A DNA stretch of 64,000 nucleotides from Streptomyces sp. CB01249 (lineage in GTDB: Bacteria > Actinomycetota > Actinomycetes > Streptomycetales > Streptomycetaceae): the NCBI RefSeq assembly GCF_001905735.1, contig NZ_LISW01000007.1, positions 23,600 through 87,599 on the forward strand, given 5' to 3'. Shown piece by piece: positions 51,212 through 59,564 of this stretch. Below the pieces are notes generated by a model, which worked only from the letters and a program-made list of their open reading frames with translations, ran no database searches and was not told the DNA's origin. The stretch's first letter is position 1. Every line of letters begins with the position of its first letter. Position numbers and translations under genes: made by a program.

Positions 51212-52045
51212 GTGAGCGCCATGCCTATTGCCCTGTTGCTGACCACCGCCGCTGCCACGGCTGTGGGCGCCGCTGCTCTGCACGCCGCTCACGGACTGCG
51301 CAGGCAGGTCTCGGCGCTCCGGAAGGAGCTGGCCGACGGTCACGCCCGTACAGCCGCTGTACCCCCTCAGACCCGTCACGACACCACCTCCGCCGAAGAA
51401 ATACGCGCGGCCGTCGCCGAGGCGCTGGCCGAGGAGCGCGAGCGGGAGCTGGCCGAGGCCCGCGCGTTCTGGGCCTCGCAGGAGGCGCGCGACGCCGCCG
51501 ACGCCCCGTCCCTGCTGGGCGGGCTGGCCGGTCTCGGCGAGGACGCCCCGTTCTTCATGCCCCGCCAGAGCGACTTCGCCGGTCTGGAGTCGATGGACAT
51601 CGAGGCGGCGGAGGCCCTGGAGGAGCTGACCGAGCTGGCGGAGCTGCCGGAGACGGAGTTCGCCGAGGACTCCCCGGAGCTGGCCGCGGCCCGCCGCCGC
51701 CACCCCTCGCACCCGGACTTCGTCCCCGTGCAGACGCCCGTCGTCACCGACCACGAGCGCACCGTGAACCGCCTGGAGGAGCTGGCGGACAGCCGCACGG
51801 AGCTGTCCGACGTGCGCCCGGGCCCGCTCGGCACGCTCGACGTGTACGTGTTCGCGGACGGTACGACGCTCTGTATGACCCCCGGCCACCGCGAGACGGC
51901 CGAGCGCCTGGCCGAGTCGCTGCGCGCGGGCGAGCACCCCGTCCTGCTGGGCGGCTCCGGCGTCTCGGGGGCGTACGCGCTGACGTTCTCCTGCGGCAAG
52001 GAGAACGTCTACATACTCGCCGACCGCGTCATAGCGAGCTTCTGA
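51212..52045 (+). CDS. hypothetical membrane-anchored acidic protein
   Basis: 277 residues from GTG 51212 (GGGAG 8 nt ahead; ATG 51206 is too close to it). One N-terminal membrane segment (PIALLLTTAAATAVGAAALHAA) is followed by a charged helical region likely to form a coiled coil (LRRQVSALRKELADGHAR, AEALAEERERELAEARAFWASQEARDA). Then a Glu/Leu-rich stretch and a small globular C-terminal domain (LGTLDVYVFADGTTLCMTPGHRETAERLAESLR; VYILADRVIASF). Not recognised; conserved-looking in style. Confidence 0.75.
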   Translation: MSAMPIALLLTTAAATAVGAAALHAAHGLRRQVSALRKELADGHARTAAVPPQTRHDTTSAEEIRAAVAEALAEERERELAEARAFWASQEARDAADAPSLLGGLAGLGEDAPFFMPRQSDFAGLESMDIEAAEALEELTELAELPETEFAEDSPELAAARRRHPSHPDFVPVQTPVVTDHERTVNRLEELADSRTELSDVRPGPLGTLDVYVFADGTTLCMTPGHRETAERLAESLRAGEHPVLLGGSGVSGAYALTFSCGKENVYILADRVIASF

Positions 52046-52076
52046 GCCCGCCCCGACGTCGGTCCCCGGCTTTACG

Positions 52077-52094
52077 GGGAGGCTGCCGCCTCCC
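52077..52094. terminator. short terminator hairpin between convergent genes
   Basis: GGGAGGC (52077-52083) pairs with GCCTCCC (52088-52094), loop TGCC, between the gene ending at 52045 and that ending at 52110. Confidence 0.6.
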
Positions 52095-52109
52095 TGCGCG
52101 CCGCGCGCC

Positions 52110-52427
52110 TTACGCGAAGGCCCGCGCGGCCGCTTCCTCGACGCATCGCACGGCCTCGTCCAGCTCTTCGGACGGGGCCGTTTCCAGTGCCACGGCCAGG
52201 TCCCGGCCGGCGACGGCGAGCTGGTCGCCGACGGCGAAGACCCCGGCGTCCGGCATGACCCTGGGCTCCCGGCCGGGCTCCTCGGCGTGCTGGGCCCGCG
52301 CCGACAGCTCACGTGCGGCGGCGAGGCCCTGGGCCGCCGCTCCCCGCTGCAGCCTGCTCTGCGGGGCGGCGCGCAGCCGGTCGGCGAATCGGTCCACGGC
52401 GATGATCAGAGGCGTCGTATCGAGCAC
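52110..52427 (-). CDS. hypothetical protein
   Basis: 105 residues, all-helical and Ala/Arg/Glu-rich: LIIAVDRFADRLRAAPQSRL, LAAARELSARAQHAEE and VALETAPSEELDEAVRCVEE. No membrane segment and no family recognised. Separated by a strong terminator from the Bax-1-like gene, so it should have its own promoter near 52430-52450. Confidence 0.65.
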   Translation of the reverse strand: MLDTTPLIIAVDRFADRLRAAPQSRLQRGAAAQGLAAARELSARAQHAEEPGREPRVMPDAGVFAVGDQLAVAGRDLAVALETAPSEELDEAVRCVEEAAARAFA

Positions 52428-52455
52428 CCCGCGACCCTATCGCCGCGCACACGGC

Positions 52456-52493
52456 AGCGGCCCGCGGCCTCCGGAGGGAGACCGCGGGCCGCT
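52456..52493 (-). terminator. terminator of Bax-1-like gene
   Basis: AGCGGCCCGCGG (52456-52467) pairs perfectly with CCGCGGGCCGCT (52482-52493), loop of 14 nt, 20 nt after the membrane protein stop. Confidence 0.8.
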
Positions 52494-52512
52494 TACGCGT
52501 GCGCCGGGGCGA

Positions 52513-53385
52513 TCAGTCGTCGCCGCTGAGGATGGAGAGCAGGCGCAGCATCTCCAGGTAGATCCACACCAGGGTCATGGTGAGGCCGAAGGCGGCCAGC
52601 CAGGACTCCTCGCGCGGAGCGCCGTACGCGATGCCGTCCTCGACCTGCTTGAAGTCGAGGGCCAGGAAGCAGGCGCCGAGGATGATGCCGATGACGCCGA
52701 AGAGGATGCCGAGGCCACCGCTGCGGAAGCCGAGGCCGTCACCGCCACCGAAGGCGGCGAACAGCAGGTTGACGACCATCAGGAGCATGAAGCCCATGGC
52801 GGCGGCCATCACGAAGCCGTAGAACCGGCGGGTGACGCGGATCCAGCGCATCTTGTACGCGAGCAGCACACCGGCGAAGACACACATGGTGCCCATCACC
52901 GCCTGCATCACGACGCCGGGCCCGATGTACGTGCTGACCGCGCTGGAGATGACGCCGAGGAAGACACCCTCGAAGGCGGCATAGGCGATGATCAGCGCGG
53001 GTACGGGCTTGCGCTTGAACGACTGGACGAGCGACAGCACGAACGCGATGAGCGCGGCGCCGATGGCGATGCCGTACGACTTGTTGAGGTTCGCCTCGTC
53101 CACCGGCAGGAGCGCCCAGGCGAGCGCGGCACCGAGCACGACCGTGCCCAGCGTCATCGCCGTGCGCGTGACGACGTCGTCGATGGTCATCGCGCCGGTA
53201 CGGGCCGGCGCGGGGGCGCCCGTGGGGGCGTAGGGGTTGGTCGCGTACGGGTTCGGGGCGGTGCCCTGTGCGTACGGGTTGGCACCCGCTGCGGGGGCCC
53301 CGGCCTGCGGCGCCGCGTTGAAGCCCGCGTAACCGTTGTCGCGGCTGAAGCCCCGTCGCGAGAAGACCGGGTTGCTGCTCCTCAT
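52513..53385 (-). CDS. Bax inhibitor-1/YccA family membrane protein
   Basis: 290 residues from ATG 53385. A Pro/Ala/Asn/Tyr-rich cytoplasmic tail with tandem NPYA/NPYAPT-type repeats (about 38-58) precedes seven membrane segments, e.g. AMTLGTVVLGAALAWALLP, SYGIAIGAALIAFVLSLV, MGFMLLMVVNLLFAAFG and GILFGVIGIILGACFLALDF. The last segment carries the acidic residues (ALDFKQVEDG) typical of BI-1/YetJ calcium-leak proteins. Predicted inner membrane ion channel or stress protein. Confidence 0.9.
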   Translation of the reverse strand: MRSSNPVFSRRGFSRDNGYAGFNAAPQAGAPAAGANPYAQGTAPNPYATNPYAPTGAPAPARTGAMTIDDVVTRTAMTLGTVVLGAALAWALLPVDEANLNKSYGIAIGAALIAFVLSLVQSFKRKPVPALIIAYAAFEGVFLGVISSAVSTYIGPGVVMQAVMGTMCVFAGVLLAYKMRWIRVTRRFYGFVMAAAMGFMLLMVVNLLFAAFGGGDGLGFRSGGLGILFGVIGIILGACFLALDFKQVEDGIAYGAPREESWLAAFGLTMTLVWIYLEMLRLLSILSGDD

Positions 53386-53498
53386 CTCACTCCTCCATGG
53401 CCACCCAGCGTGGCCTTCCCACAAGAGTAATGGGTAGGCAAAGCAATCAGCCTAGTGCCGAAGGAGGATCTTTCTCCGAACGGACCGGCCGCGCGCGG

Positions 53499-54095
53499 TC
53501 ACTCTGCGGTACGTCCGCCCGCTTCCCGGGCCGCGCTCTCCACCCTTTCCCGGTGGCCACGCCACCATGCCTCGTCGCCGGGCGCCATGTCCTCGCTCCC
53601 GCGCCGCAGCCCGGTCGCCCCGTCGATCAGCTCCCGGACGACGTCGGCGTGCCCGGCATGGCGCTGGGTCTCGGCGACGAGATGGACGAGGACGCGGTGC
53701 AGCGACAGCTCCGGCCCGCCCTCCCCGGGAAGGACGCCCCTCGCATCCAGCCCGAACGCCTCCACGGTCGCGTCGGAGTGCGCCCACACCCGGCGGTACC
53801 GCCCGGTGATCTCCGCACGGGACTCGTCGGCCGTGGCCCACAGATCGGCGTTCGGCTCTGCGTCCCCGGTGATCCAGAGGTCCGGCGCGTCGACGGGCCG
53901 CCCGAAGACGGTCCCGAGGTAGAACGCCTCGGCTCCGGTCACATGCTTGACGAGCCCGAGCAGATTGGTCCCGGTGGGGGTGAGGGGGCGCCGGACGTCG
54001 TACTCGGACAGCCCTTCGAGCTTCCAGAGGAAGGCGTCGCGGGCGTCCTGGAGATAGAGCCGCAGGTCGTGCTTGAACCGATCCGTATCCGTCAT
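53499..54095 (-). CDS. DinB family protein (DUF664)
   Basis: 198 residues. Four-helix DinB fold with three likely metal-binding His: RFKHDLRLYLQDARDAFLWKLEGLSEYDVRRPLTPTGTNLLGLVKHV (in part; His in LVKHV) and HLVAETQRHAGHADVVRELIDGA (two His). Actinobacterial DUF664 members include mycothiol-dependent enzymes; activity here is not known. Transcribed with no clear partner. Confidence 0.88.
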   Translation of the reverse strand: MTDTDRFKHDLRLYLQDARDAFLWKLEGLSEYDVRRPLTPTGTNLLGLVKHVTGAEAFYLGTVFGRPVDAPDLWITGDAEPNADLWATADESRAEITGRYRRVWAHSDATVEAFGLDARGVLPGEGGPELSLHRVLVHLVAETQRHAGHADVVRELIDGATGLRRGSEDMAPGDEAWWRGHRERVESAAREAGGRTAE

Positions 54096-54140
54096 GGGCC
54101 CAACCTGCCGCTCGGACGGCCCCAGAACCCACCGCGTTTC

Positions 54141-54524
54141 TCAGCCCGTGGACTCCCGCTGCCCCGCCGCGGCCTCCGCCAGCCGGTCGAAGGTCCCCAC
54201 CAGCACGGCCCGCCGCTCGTCCTTGAACCCCTCGACAGGCTCCAGCCCGTCGATGCTCCCCTCCCACACCGCCATGTACGCGTCCCGCCACCCCCGGACA
54301 ACCTCCGGCGCGGGCAGGGTCACACCGACCCATCCGCGCTCGTGCAGGAGAAGCAGCAGCTCCAGATTGCAGGGGACGGCCACCCCGTCGTATTCATCGG
54401 GCTCGATCCCCCCGGGATCCCCGCCCACTGCCTCGCCCACCTCGGCGACGAGCCGCCCCACAAGCTCGGAAAGATGATCCGCCGCGGTATCACTGTCAAA
54501 GTTCCCCGCACCCCAGGTACCCAC
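54141..54524 (-). CDS. DUF4259 domain-containing protein
   Basis: 127 residues from GTG 54524, since the family starts with MGxWGxGxFDxD and here reads MGTWGAGNFDSDTAADHLSE; ATG 54548 and 54560 are alternatives. Acidic, cytoplasmic, with a helix-rich C-terminus (LVGTFDRLAEAAAG). A small family of unknown function, sometimes found in polymorphic toxin/immunity neighbourhoods. It lies 45 nt after DinB in reverse order, so the two may share a transcript. Confidence 0.8.
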   Translation of the reverse strand: MGTWGAGNFDSDTAADHLSELVGRLVAEVGEAVGGDPGGIEPDEYDGVAVPCNLELLLLLHERGWVGVTLPAPEVVRGWRDAYMAVWEGSIDGLEPVEGFKDERRAVLVGTFDRLAEAAAGQRESTG

Positions 54525-54704
54525 GACCCCACCCCGTTCCGTCGCCATCCGTACGGCCATGACACCACCGGGCACTGACAACGGGGGTGGCCAAGCACCA
54601 TTCCGGCAGCGAGCGGCCTCGCAATCCTGCCAATGCCGCACCTGCCGCCCTGTCCGCCTGCGCCATACGGTCAGCACCTCGGTAGCCGACTACAGGGGGA
54701 CCAG

Positions 54705-55001
54705 ATGACCGCCGCATTGGTCTTCCTGCTCTTCTTCACCGCCCTGCACCTACTGGGCCTGGCCCTGGTCACTAATTACCGGGGCTTCGCCCAGCACGTC
54801 CTGGACACCTACCTCAACCCGGTTCACTTCACCCCGTACGAGCTCCGCAGACTCCGCCGCCGCAGCATCGAGCATCCAGAGTTCCACCTCTACACACACG
54901 CACAGGCCCGACTCCGCAACCTGCGCATCATGGGCGCACTACACGCGACACTGGGGCTCGTCGGCGTCGTAGGGATCACCGTTTCCGTGGTCCGGGGGTG
55001 A
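54705..55001 (+). CDS. small two-helix membrane protein
   Basis: 98 residues from ATG 54705 (AGGGGGACCAG ahead). Membrane segments at the N-terminus (LVFLLFFTALHLLGLALV) and C-terminus (GALHATLGLVGVVGITVSVV) flank a basic, His-rich cytoplasmic loop (ELRRLRRRSIEHPEFHLYTHAQARLR). No family recognised. The middle may bind a partner or nucleic acid. Confidence 0.68.
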   Translation: MTAALVFLLFFTALHLLGLALVTNYRGFAQHVLDTYLNPVHFTPYELRRLRRRSIEHPEFHLYTHAQARLRNLRIMGALHATLGLVGVVGITVSVVRG

Positions 55002-55037
55002 CCTCAGGTCTTGTACGAAATGGCGCCCGAAGGCTCC

Positions 55038-55964
55038 TCAGCTCGCCGGGGCCGACACGGCGGCGCGCAACTCCCGTACACCGGCCGCTCGCGGGTGACG
55101 CTGCGCCAGCTCGGTCACGATGCCGCGGATCGCGGGGCGGTCCCTCACCTCGCCGGGGCTCGCGCGGTGGGCGTCGAGGAGAGCGCGGGCGGTCTGCTCG
55201 GGGCGCCCCCAGGCCCACCAAGCGCGGGCCATGTCGGTCCCCAGACGTGCCTTCCGCTCGGCCGTCGGGAAGTGCTCGGACCGCAGGTTCTGGCCGGCTT
55301 CCAGGGCCGCGCCCGCATCTCCGAGGGCCCAGTGGACGCCGACGGTGTAGAGGTCCACTGCGGCCGGGCTGATGGGGAAGAGCCGCCCGGCCGGGGCCAG
55401 GGGCGGCAGACGCCGCGCGGCACGCCGGGCTTCCTCGGCCATGGCCAGGGCCTCGGTGCGCCGACCCCCGCGTGCGGCGGTGTAGGCCAGAGTGCACAGC
55501 ATCTGCGCATAGGCCGACGATGCCGCGTCGGTCCGCAGCCCGGTGGCCTCCACCCCGGCCGCGGCCGACTCCATGAGAGCCTGCGCCTCCTCGCCCCGGT
55601 CCTGGTGGCGGAGCACGATCGCGAGCTCGTGGGAGGCGGCGGCAGCTGCGAGCGGCGACCCGGACACCTCGGCCCAGGTTCGCGCACGGTCGGCAGTGAG
55701 ACGGGCCTGCTCGTACGAGCCGAGCTTCAGCAGCAGGGCGGCACTGAGGCTGTACACGGAGGACAGCCGCGCCTGGTCCAGCTCGCGGCGCGACGAGGCC
55801 GCGGCGTGCCCGTCGGCCAGGAGGTCGGGCAGCAGGGCGAGGAACTGGGTGTGGGCGCCCTTGTCGTAGAGCTCGCGAGCGGAAGCCACCCGGGCAACGA
55901 CTCGCACTGACCGTCGCACGTCATCCTCGGTGGCTCGGATTCCCGGTCCGAGCCACCGGGTCAC
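55038..55964 (-). CDS. TPR-like protein, probable truncated HTH-TPR regulator
   Basis: 308 residues of helical repeats (LDQARLSSVYSLSAALLLKLGSYEQARLTADRARTW, AAAASHELAIVLRHQDRGEEAQALMES, SAYAQMLCTLAYTAARGGRRTEALAMAEEARRAAR, quoted in part). In related Streptomyces proteins this region follows an XRE HTH and a short linker; here the reading starts MTRWLGPGIRATEDDVRR, which looks like that linker, and only 62 nt separate it from the divergent methyltransferase. The HTH part is missing, so it is probably a 5'-truncated gene or a stand-alone sensor. Confidence 0.6.
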   Translation of the reverse strand: MTRWLGPGIRATEDDVRRSVRVVARVASARELYDKGAHTQFLALLPDLLADGHAAASSRRELDQARLSSVYSLSAALLLKLGSYEQARLTADRARTWAEVSGSPLAAAAASHELAIVLRHQDRGEEAQALMESAAAGVEATGLRTDAASSAYAQMLCTLAYTAARGGRRTEALAMAEEARRAARRLPPLAPAGRLFPISPAAVDLYTVGVHWALGDAGAALEAGQNLRSEHFPTAERKARLGTDMARAWWAWGRPEQTARALLDAHRASPGEVRDRPAIRGIVTELAQRHPRAAGVRELRAAVSAPAS

Positions 55965-56026
55965 GCCCGGGTGACATTCATCCGAACCGGCGGCGGCCCG
56001 CGCACGGCGCCGTCAGGATGGCCCGG

Positions 56027-56713
56027 GTGACGACCACAGACCTATGGCACCACTACGGCCGCGTCCGCGCCGAACAGGACCGCGCCGTCTCCGCGTCCTT
56101 CCGCTGGTCCTGGAGCCAGCAGGACGGGCCGGGTCCGGAGGTCCTCGGGGACATCACCGGCAGGACTCTCGCCGACCTCGGCTCCGGCGCAGCACGCCAC
56201 GCCGCTCACCTGGCCGTGCATCACGGCCCGGACCGGATCGACGCGGTGGACGCCTCACCCGCACAGCACAACATGGCCACTGCCCTCTACGGCTCGCTCG
56301 GCCCACGCCTGCGCCTCGTGCACCAGGACGCCGTCCCCCACCTCCGCGCGAACCCGGGCGCCTACGACCTGCTCTACAGCGTCTTCGGAGCGGTGGACTT
56401 CAACGACCCCCGCCAACTGCTCCCGGCCACGGCCGACGCGCTCCGCCCGGGAGGACAGCTGGTCTTCTCCACTCTCGCCCAGTATCTGTCCGGTGCGCCC
56501 GCCCAGCCCGATGTCGTGGCGGCCGACGTACCGGCAAAGACCCCGACCGGCGAGAGGGTCACCATGCGCCGATGGGTGCTGCAGGAGCAGGTGTGGACAA
56601 AGCTCCTGGACGAGGCGGGGTTCACCCGGATCCGCGTGGAGGAGCTGCCCGCCGGCGAAGGGCCCCGGCCCGCCGCCACGCTCCTGATCAGAGCCGAGCG
56701 CGCCGCCGCCTGA
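56027..56713 (+). CDS. class I SAM-dependent methyltransferase
   Basis: 228 residues from GTG 56027 with AGGA 9 nt ahead; ATG 56018 directly abuts that site. Motif I LADLGSGAARHAAHLAVHHG, acidic motif II RIDAVDASPAQHNMA, motif IV YDLLYSVFGAVDFNDPRQLL, then RPGGQLVFSTLAQY. It resembles natural-product or small-molecule methyltransferases. Substrate unknown. Converges on the leucine tRNA. Confidence 0.85.
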   Translation: MTTTDLWHHYGRVRAEQDRAVSASFRWSWSQQDGPGPEVLGDITGRTLADLGSGAARHAAHLAVHHGPDRIDAVDASPAQHNMATALYGSLGPRLRLVHQDAVPHLRANPGAYDLLYSVFGAVDFNDPRQLLPATADALRPGGQLVFSTLAQYLSGAPAQPDVVAADVPAKTPTGERVTMRRWVLQEQVWTKLLDEAGFTRIRVEELPAGEGPRPAATLLIRAERAAA

Positions 56714-56795
56714 CTCAGCGCTGTCGGGCGTTGCCGATTCCGTGGTTCGGAGGTGATCGTTCCGGGTACCCGATGGCTTGGGACTTGGTACGCGA

Positions 56796-56881
56796 TGGTG
56801 CCCGGAACCGGACTCGAACCGGTACGCCCCCGAGGGGCAGCGAGGTTTAAGCTCGCCGTGTCTGCATTCCACCATCCGGGC
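56796..56881 (-). tRNA. bldA: tRNA-Leu(UAA), bldA-type
   Basis: 86 nt including encoded CCA (56796-56798). The acceptor stem pairs GCCCGGA (56875-56881) with TCCGGGC, discriminator A at 56799. The anticodon stem GCGAG/CTCGC encloses loop CTTAAAC, giving anticodon UAA (56847-56849), which reads UUA. A long variable arm (class II, about TGCCCCTCGGGGGCG) and T-arm GGTTCGAGTCC identify leucine. In Streptomyces this is the single tRNA for the rare UUA codon, the bldA product, which controls development and antibiotic genes. Confidence 0.95.
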
Positions 56882-56909
56882 TTGGCGCGCGGCTCCGCGT
56901 TGGCACATG

Positions 56910-56938
56910 ACCCTATCCGGGGGGCTCGGTCCGATCAG
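56910..56938 (-). promoter_or_regulatory. candidate promoter of tRNA-Leu(UAA)
   Basis: Reading the minus strand, CTGATC (56933-56938), 17 nt and TAGGGT (56910-56915) resemble -35 and -10 boxes of the main sigma factor. Transcription would start about 20 nt before the mature tRNA. An AT-rich stretch further upstream (about 56955-56980) could help. Match to consensus is moderate. Confidence 0.45.
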
Positions 56939-57088
56939 CCGAACAGTGGCTCGATGTTGTCTTATTTATCGATCTCTTGAGTCCCCGTCAGCGCACGTCG
57001 GAGGCATACCCACATGCCCGGGCAAGATGGCGGCAGTGCGGGGGTGCCGGGCGAATTGACGGAAAGTCGCCGCACCGACACAGTCGTT

Positions 57089-57128
57089 TCGCCAGGGGCG
57101 CGCCACCGATCGCCAGGGGCGCGCCACC
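57089..57128. repeat. 19-bp direct repeat, two copies
   Basis: TCGCCAGGGGCGCGCCACC occurs at 57089-57107 and again at 57110-57128, 21 bp apart (two helical turns), just beyond the mannosidase stop. Each copy contains GGCGCGCC. No hairpin terminator is evident here, so the pair may play that part or be a binding site. Confidence 0.6.
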
Positions 57129-57140
57129 TCGTGGCTGATT

Positions 57141-59564
57141 TTAGGTTGCGATCAGGTCGTTCACGCACCGCAGCACCGGGCGAGTCGCCAGCGCGGACGG
57201 GTCCTCCAGCACCGCCCCCGTGACCCGGATCGTGGTGCTCTCGCCCGGGAGGAGCGTGACGAGCGCGGTGTCGGCCTCGGCGTCCGGGTGGAGGCGGTCG
57301 GGGAAGAGGCAGAGGTCCCGGAGAAGGGTCTGTGCCGTCACCTCGACGCGGTACGTGGGGGTCCGGGCGCCCTCCTCCTCCGTCACCGTCGCCCCGTAGC
57401 GCGCCGGCGGCAGGGCGAGTCGCGGGTCCTCCTCGTGGAAGTGCAGGGTCCTGGTGTCGTCCAGGCGGGCGACGAGGACTTCGCGGGCCGGGTCGGCCGG
57501 TGTCGCGAGCGAGGCGGGCAGCGGGACGCTCGTCGTGGCGCGGGCGGCCGTGGACACCGGCAGGGCCTCCTCGGCCAGGACCGTGCCGTCCAGGGCGTGC
57601 CGGGTCAGGCGCAGGGTGCCCGCCCAGGGGGCCGCCGTGTCGTTGACCAGGTGGACGGAGCCGTCGCGGACGGCGATCAGGTGGTCCTCGTACACCGCAC
57701 GCAGCGCGTGCCAGAGGGGCTTGCGGCGGCCGTCGCCGTCGACCGCCGACCAGGAGACGACCGGCCAGCAGTCGTTGAGCTGCCAGACGATCGTGCCCAT
57801 GCAGTACGGGGCGTGGGAGCGGAAGTGGCGGATGCCGAACGCGACGGCGCGGGCCTGGTTGAGCTGGGTGAGCCAGTGCCAGTCGTCGAAGTCCGGTCCG
57901 GGCTGCGGCAGATGGTCGCCCAGGCCGCGCAACAGCTTCGCGTCCCCGTCCTCGGCCTTCTGGTGGTGGGCCAGGAGCGGCGCATCGGGAGTGAGCGGGC
58001 CGCTGACCGCGCGGCGGAGCGTGGCGTACGCGGGAGGCCCCTGGAAGCCGAACTCCGCGACGAAGCGCGGCACCCGGTCGGCGTACGCGCGGTAGTCGGC
58101 GCGGTTCCACACGTCCCAGATGTGGACCGTGCCGCGCTCCGGGTCCTGCGGGTGGACGTCGGGGCTGCCGGAGTACGGCGATCCCGGCCAGTACGGGCGC
58201 GTCGGGTCGGTCTCGGCGACGATCCCGGGCAGCAGCCGGTGGTAGTAGCCGTGGCCCCAGGTGCGGTCGCCGAGCTCCTTCTGCCAGCCCCAGTCGGCGT
58301 GGCCCTCCAGGTTCTCGTTGTTTCCGCACCACAGGACGAGGGAAGGGTGCGGGGCCAGCCGGACGACGTTCTCGCGCGCCTCGGCCGCCACCTCGTCCCA
58401 CAGCGGCTGCTCCTCCGGGTACGCGGCGCAGGCGAACGGGAAGTCCTGCCAGACCAGGAGCCCCTTCTCGTCGCACAGTTCGTAGAAGTCGTCGCTCTCG
58501 TAGAGCCCGCCGCCCCACACCCGGACCAGGTTGACGTGGGCGGCGACGGCCTGGTCGAGGCGGTCGGAGAGCTGCTGCCGCGTCAGGCGGGACGGGAAGC
58601 AGTCCTCGGGGATCCAGTTCACCCCGCGCACGAAGACGGGCCGGTCGTTCACGGAGATCCGGAACGCCTCCTCTTCGAGCGTGACGGACCGGAACCCCGT
58701 GCGGAGGTGGCGGACGTGGTCACCGACGCGGACCTCCACCTCGTACAGCGGCTGTGCGCCGTGGCTGTGCGGCCACCAGGGCTCGGCCTGCGGAACGGAG
58801 AGGCTGACCCTCACGCGGTGCTCGTCCTCGGAGAGGACGAAGAGGGCCGCCGCGCCGACCACGCCGACCGAGCCCGAGACCGCATCCAGGCCGTCGTGCT
58901 CGATCTCCACCTCGGCGGTCAGGAACGGCACGCCCTCCGGGTCCAGGTCGGGCAGCAGCTTCACGGAGGCGATGCGCGGACCGCTCCACGTCTCCAGGGC
59001 GACCGGACGCCAGATGCCGGACGTGACGAGCGTCGGGCCCCAGTCCCAGCCGAAGTTGCAGGCCATCTTGCGGATGAAGGCGTACGGCTCCGCGTACGCG
59101 CCGGGGCGGTCGCCGAGGCGGTCGCGCAGCTCCTCGGCGTAGGTGTACGGCGCGGTGAAGACGACGTCGAGGGAGTTCTCGCCCTCGCGCAGAAGACCGC
59201 GCACGGGAAAACGGTACGAACGGTGCTGATTCGCCGTCCGGCCGATCTCCGTCCCGTTGAGCAGGATCGTCGCGACCGTGTCGAGGCCGTCGAAGCACAG
59301 GGCGGCGTGGTCGTGGCCGTCAGGCGTCCAGTCGAAGGTGGTGCGGTACGTCCAGTCGGTGCGGCCGATCCAGCCGAGCCGGGTCTCGTTGTCGTCCAGG
59401 TACGGATCCTCGATGAGCCCGGCGGCCAGCAGGTCCGTGTGGACGCAGCCGGGGACGGTGGCGGGGATGCCGTCGGGAACGCCTCCTGTGGGGAGCCCGG
59501 AGGGCACGGGTCCGGCCGGGCGGAGCGTCCAGCCGTCGTGCAGGGGCAGGTGGCGAAGGGTCAC
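57141..59564 (-). CDS. beta-mannosidase (glycoside hydrolase family 2)
   Basis: 807 residues from GTG 59564, overlapping the ABC gene stop (GTGA). Sugar-binding jelly-roll N-terminus (LHDGWTLRPAG, ATVPGCVHTDLLAAGLIEDPYLDDNE), DWTYRTTFD, KMACNFGWDWGPTLVTSGIWRP (typical of beta-mannosidases), then the TIM barrel with acid/base Glu in VLWCGNNENLEGHADWGWQ and nucleophile Glu in RFVAEFGFQGPP. C-terminal beta domain complete. No signal peptide, so it cuts imported beta-mannosides in the cytoplasm. Last gene of the ABC transporter unit. Confidence 0.92.
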   Translation of the reverse strand: MTLRHLPLHDGWTLRPAGPVPSGLPTGGVPDGIPATVPGCVHTDLLAAGLIEDPYLDDNETRLGWIGRTDWTYRTTFDWTPDGHDHAALCFDGLDTVATILLNGTEIGRTANQHRSYRFPVRGLLREGENSLDVVFTAPYTYAEELRDRLGDRPGAYAEPYAFIRKMACNFGWDWGPTLVTSGIWRPVALETWSGPRIASVKLLPDLDPEGVPFLTAEVEIEHDGLDAVSGSVGVVGAAALFVLSEDEHRVRVSLSVPQAEPWWPHSHGAQPLYEVEVRVGDHVRHLRTGFRSVTLEEEAFRISVNDRPVFVRGVNWIPEDCFPSRLTRQQLSDRLDQAVAAHVNLVRVWGGGLYESDDFYELCDEKGLLVWQDFPFACAAYPEEQPLWDEVAAEARENVVRLAPHPSLVLWCGNNENLEGHADWGWQKELGDRTWGHGYYHRLLPGIVAETDPTRPYWPGSPYSGSPDVHPQDPERGTVHIWDVWNRADYRAYADRVPRFVAEFGFQGPPAYATLRRAVSGPLTPDAPLLAHHQKAEDGDAKLLRGLGDHLPQPGPDFDDWHWLTQLNQARAVAFGIRHFRSHAPYCMGTIVWQLNDCWPVVSWSAVDGDGRRKPLWHALRAVYEDHLIAVRDGSVHLVNDTAAPWAGTLRLTRHALDGTVLAEEALPVSTAARATTSVPLPASLATPADPAREVLVARLDDTRTLHFHEEDPRLALPPARYGATVTEEEGARTPTYRVEVTAQTLLRDLCLFPDRLHPDAEADTALVTLLPGESTTIRVTGAVLEDPSALATRPVLRCVNDLIAT

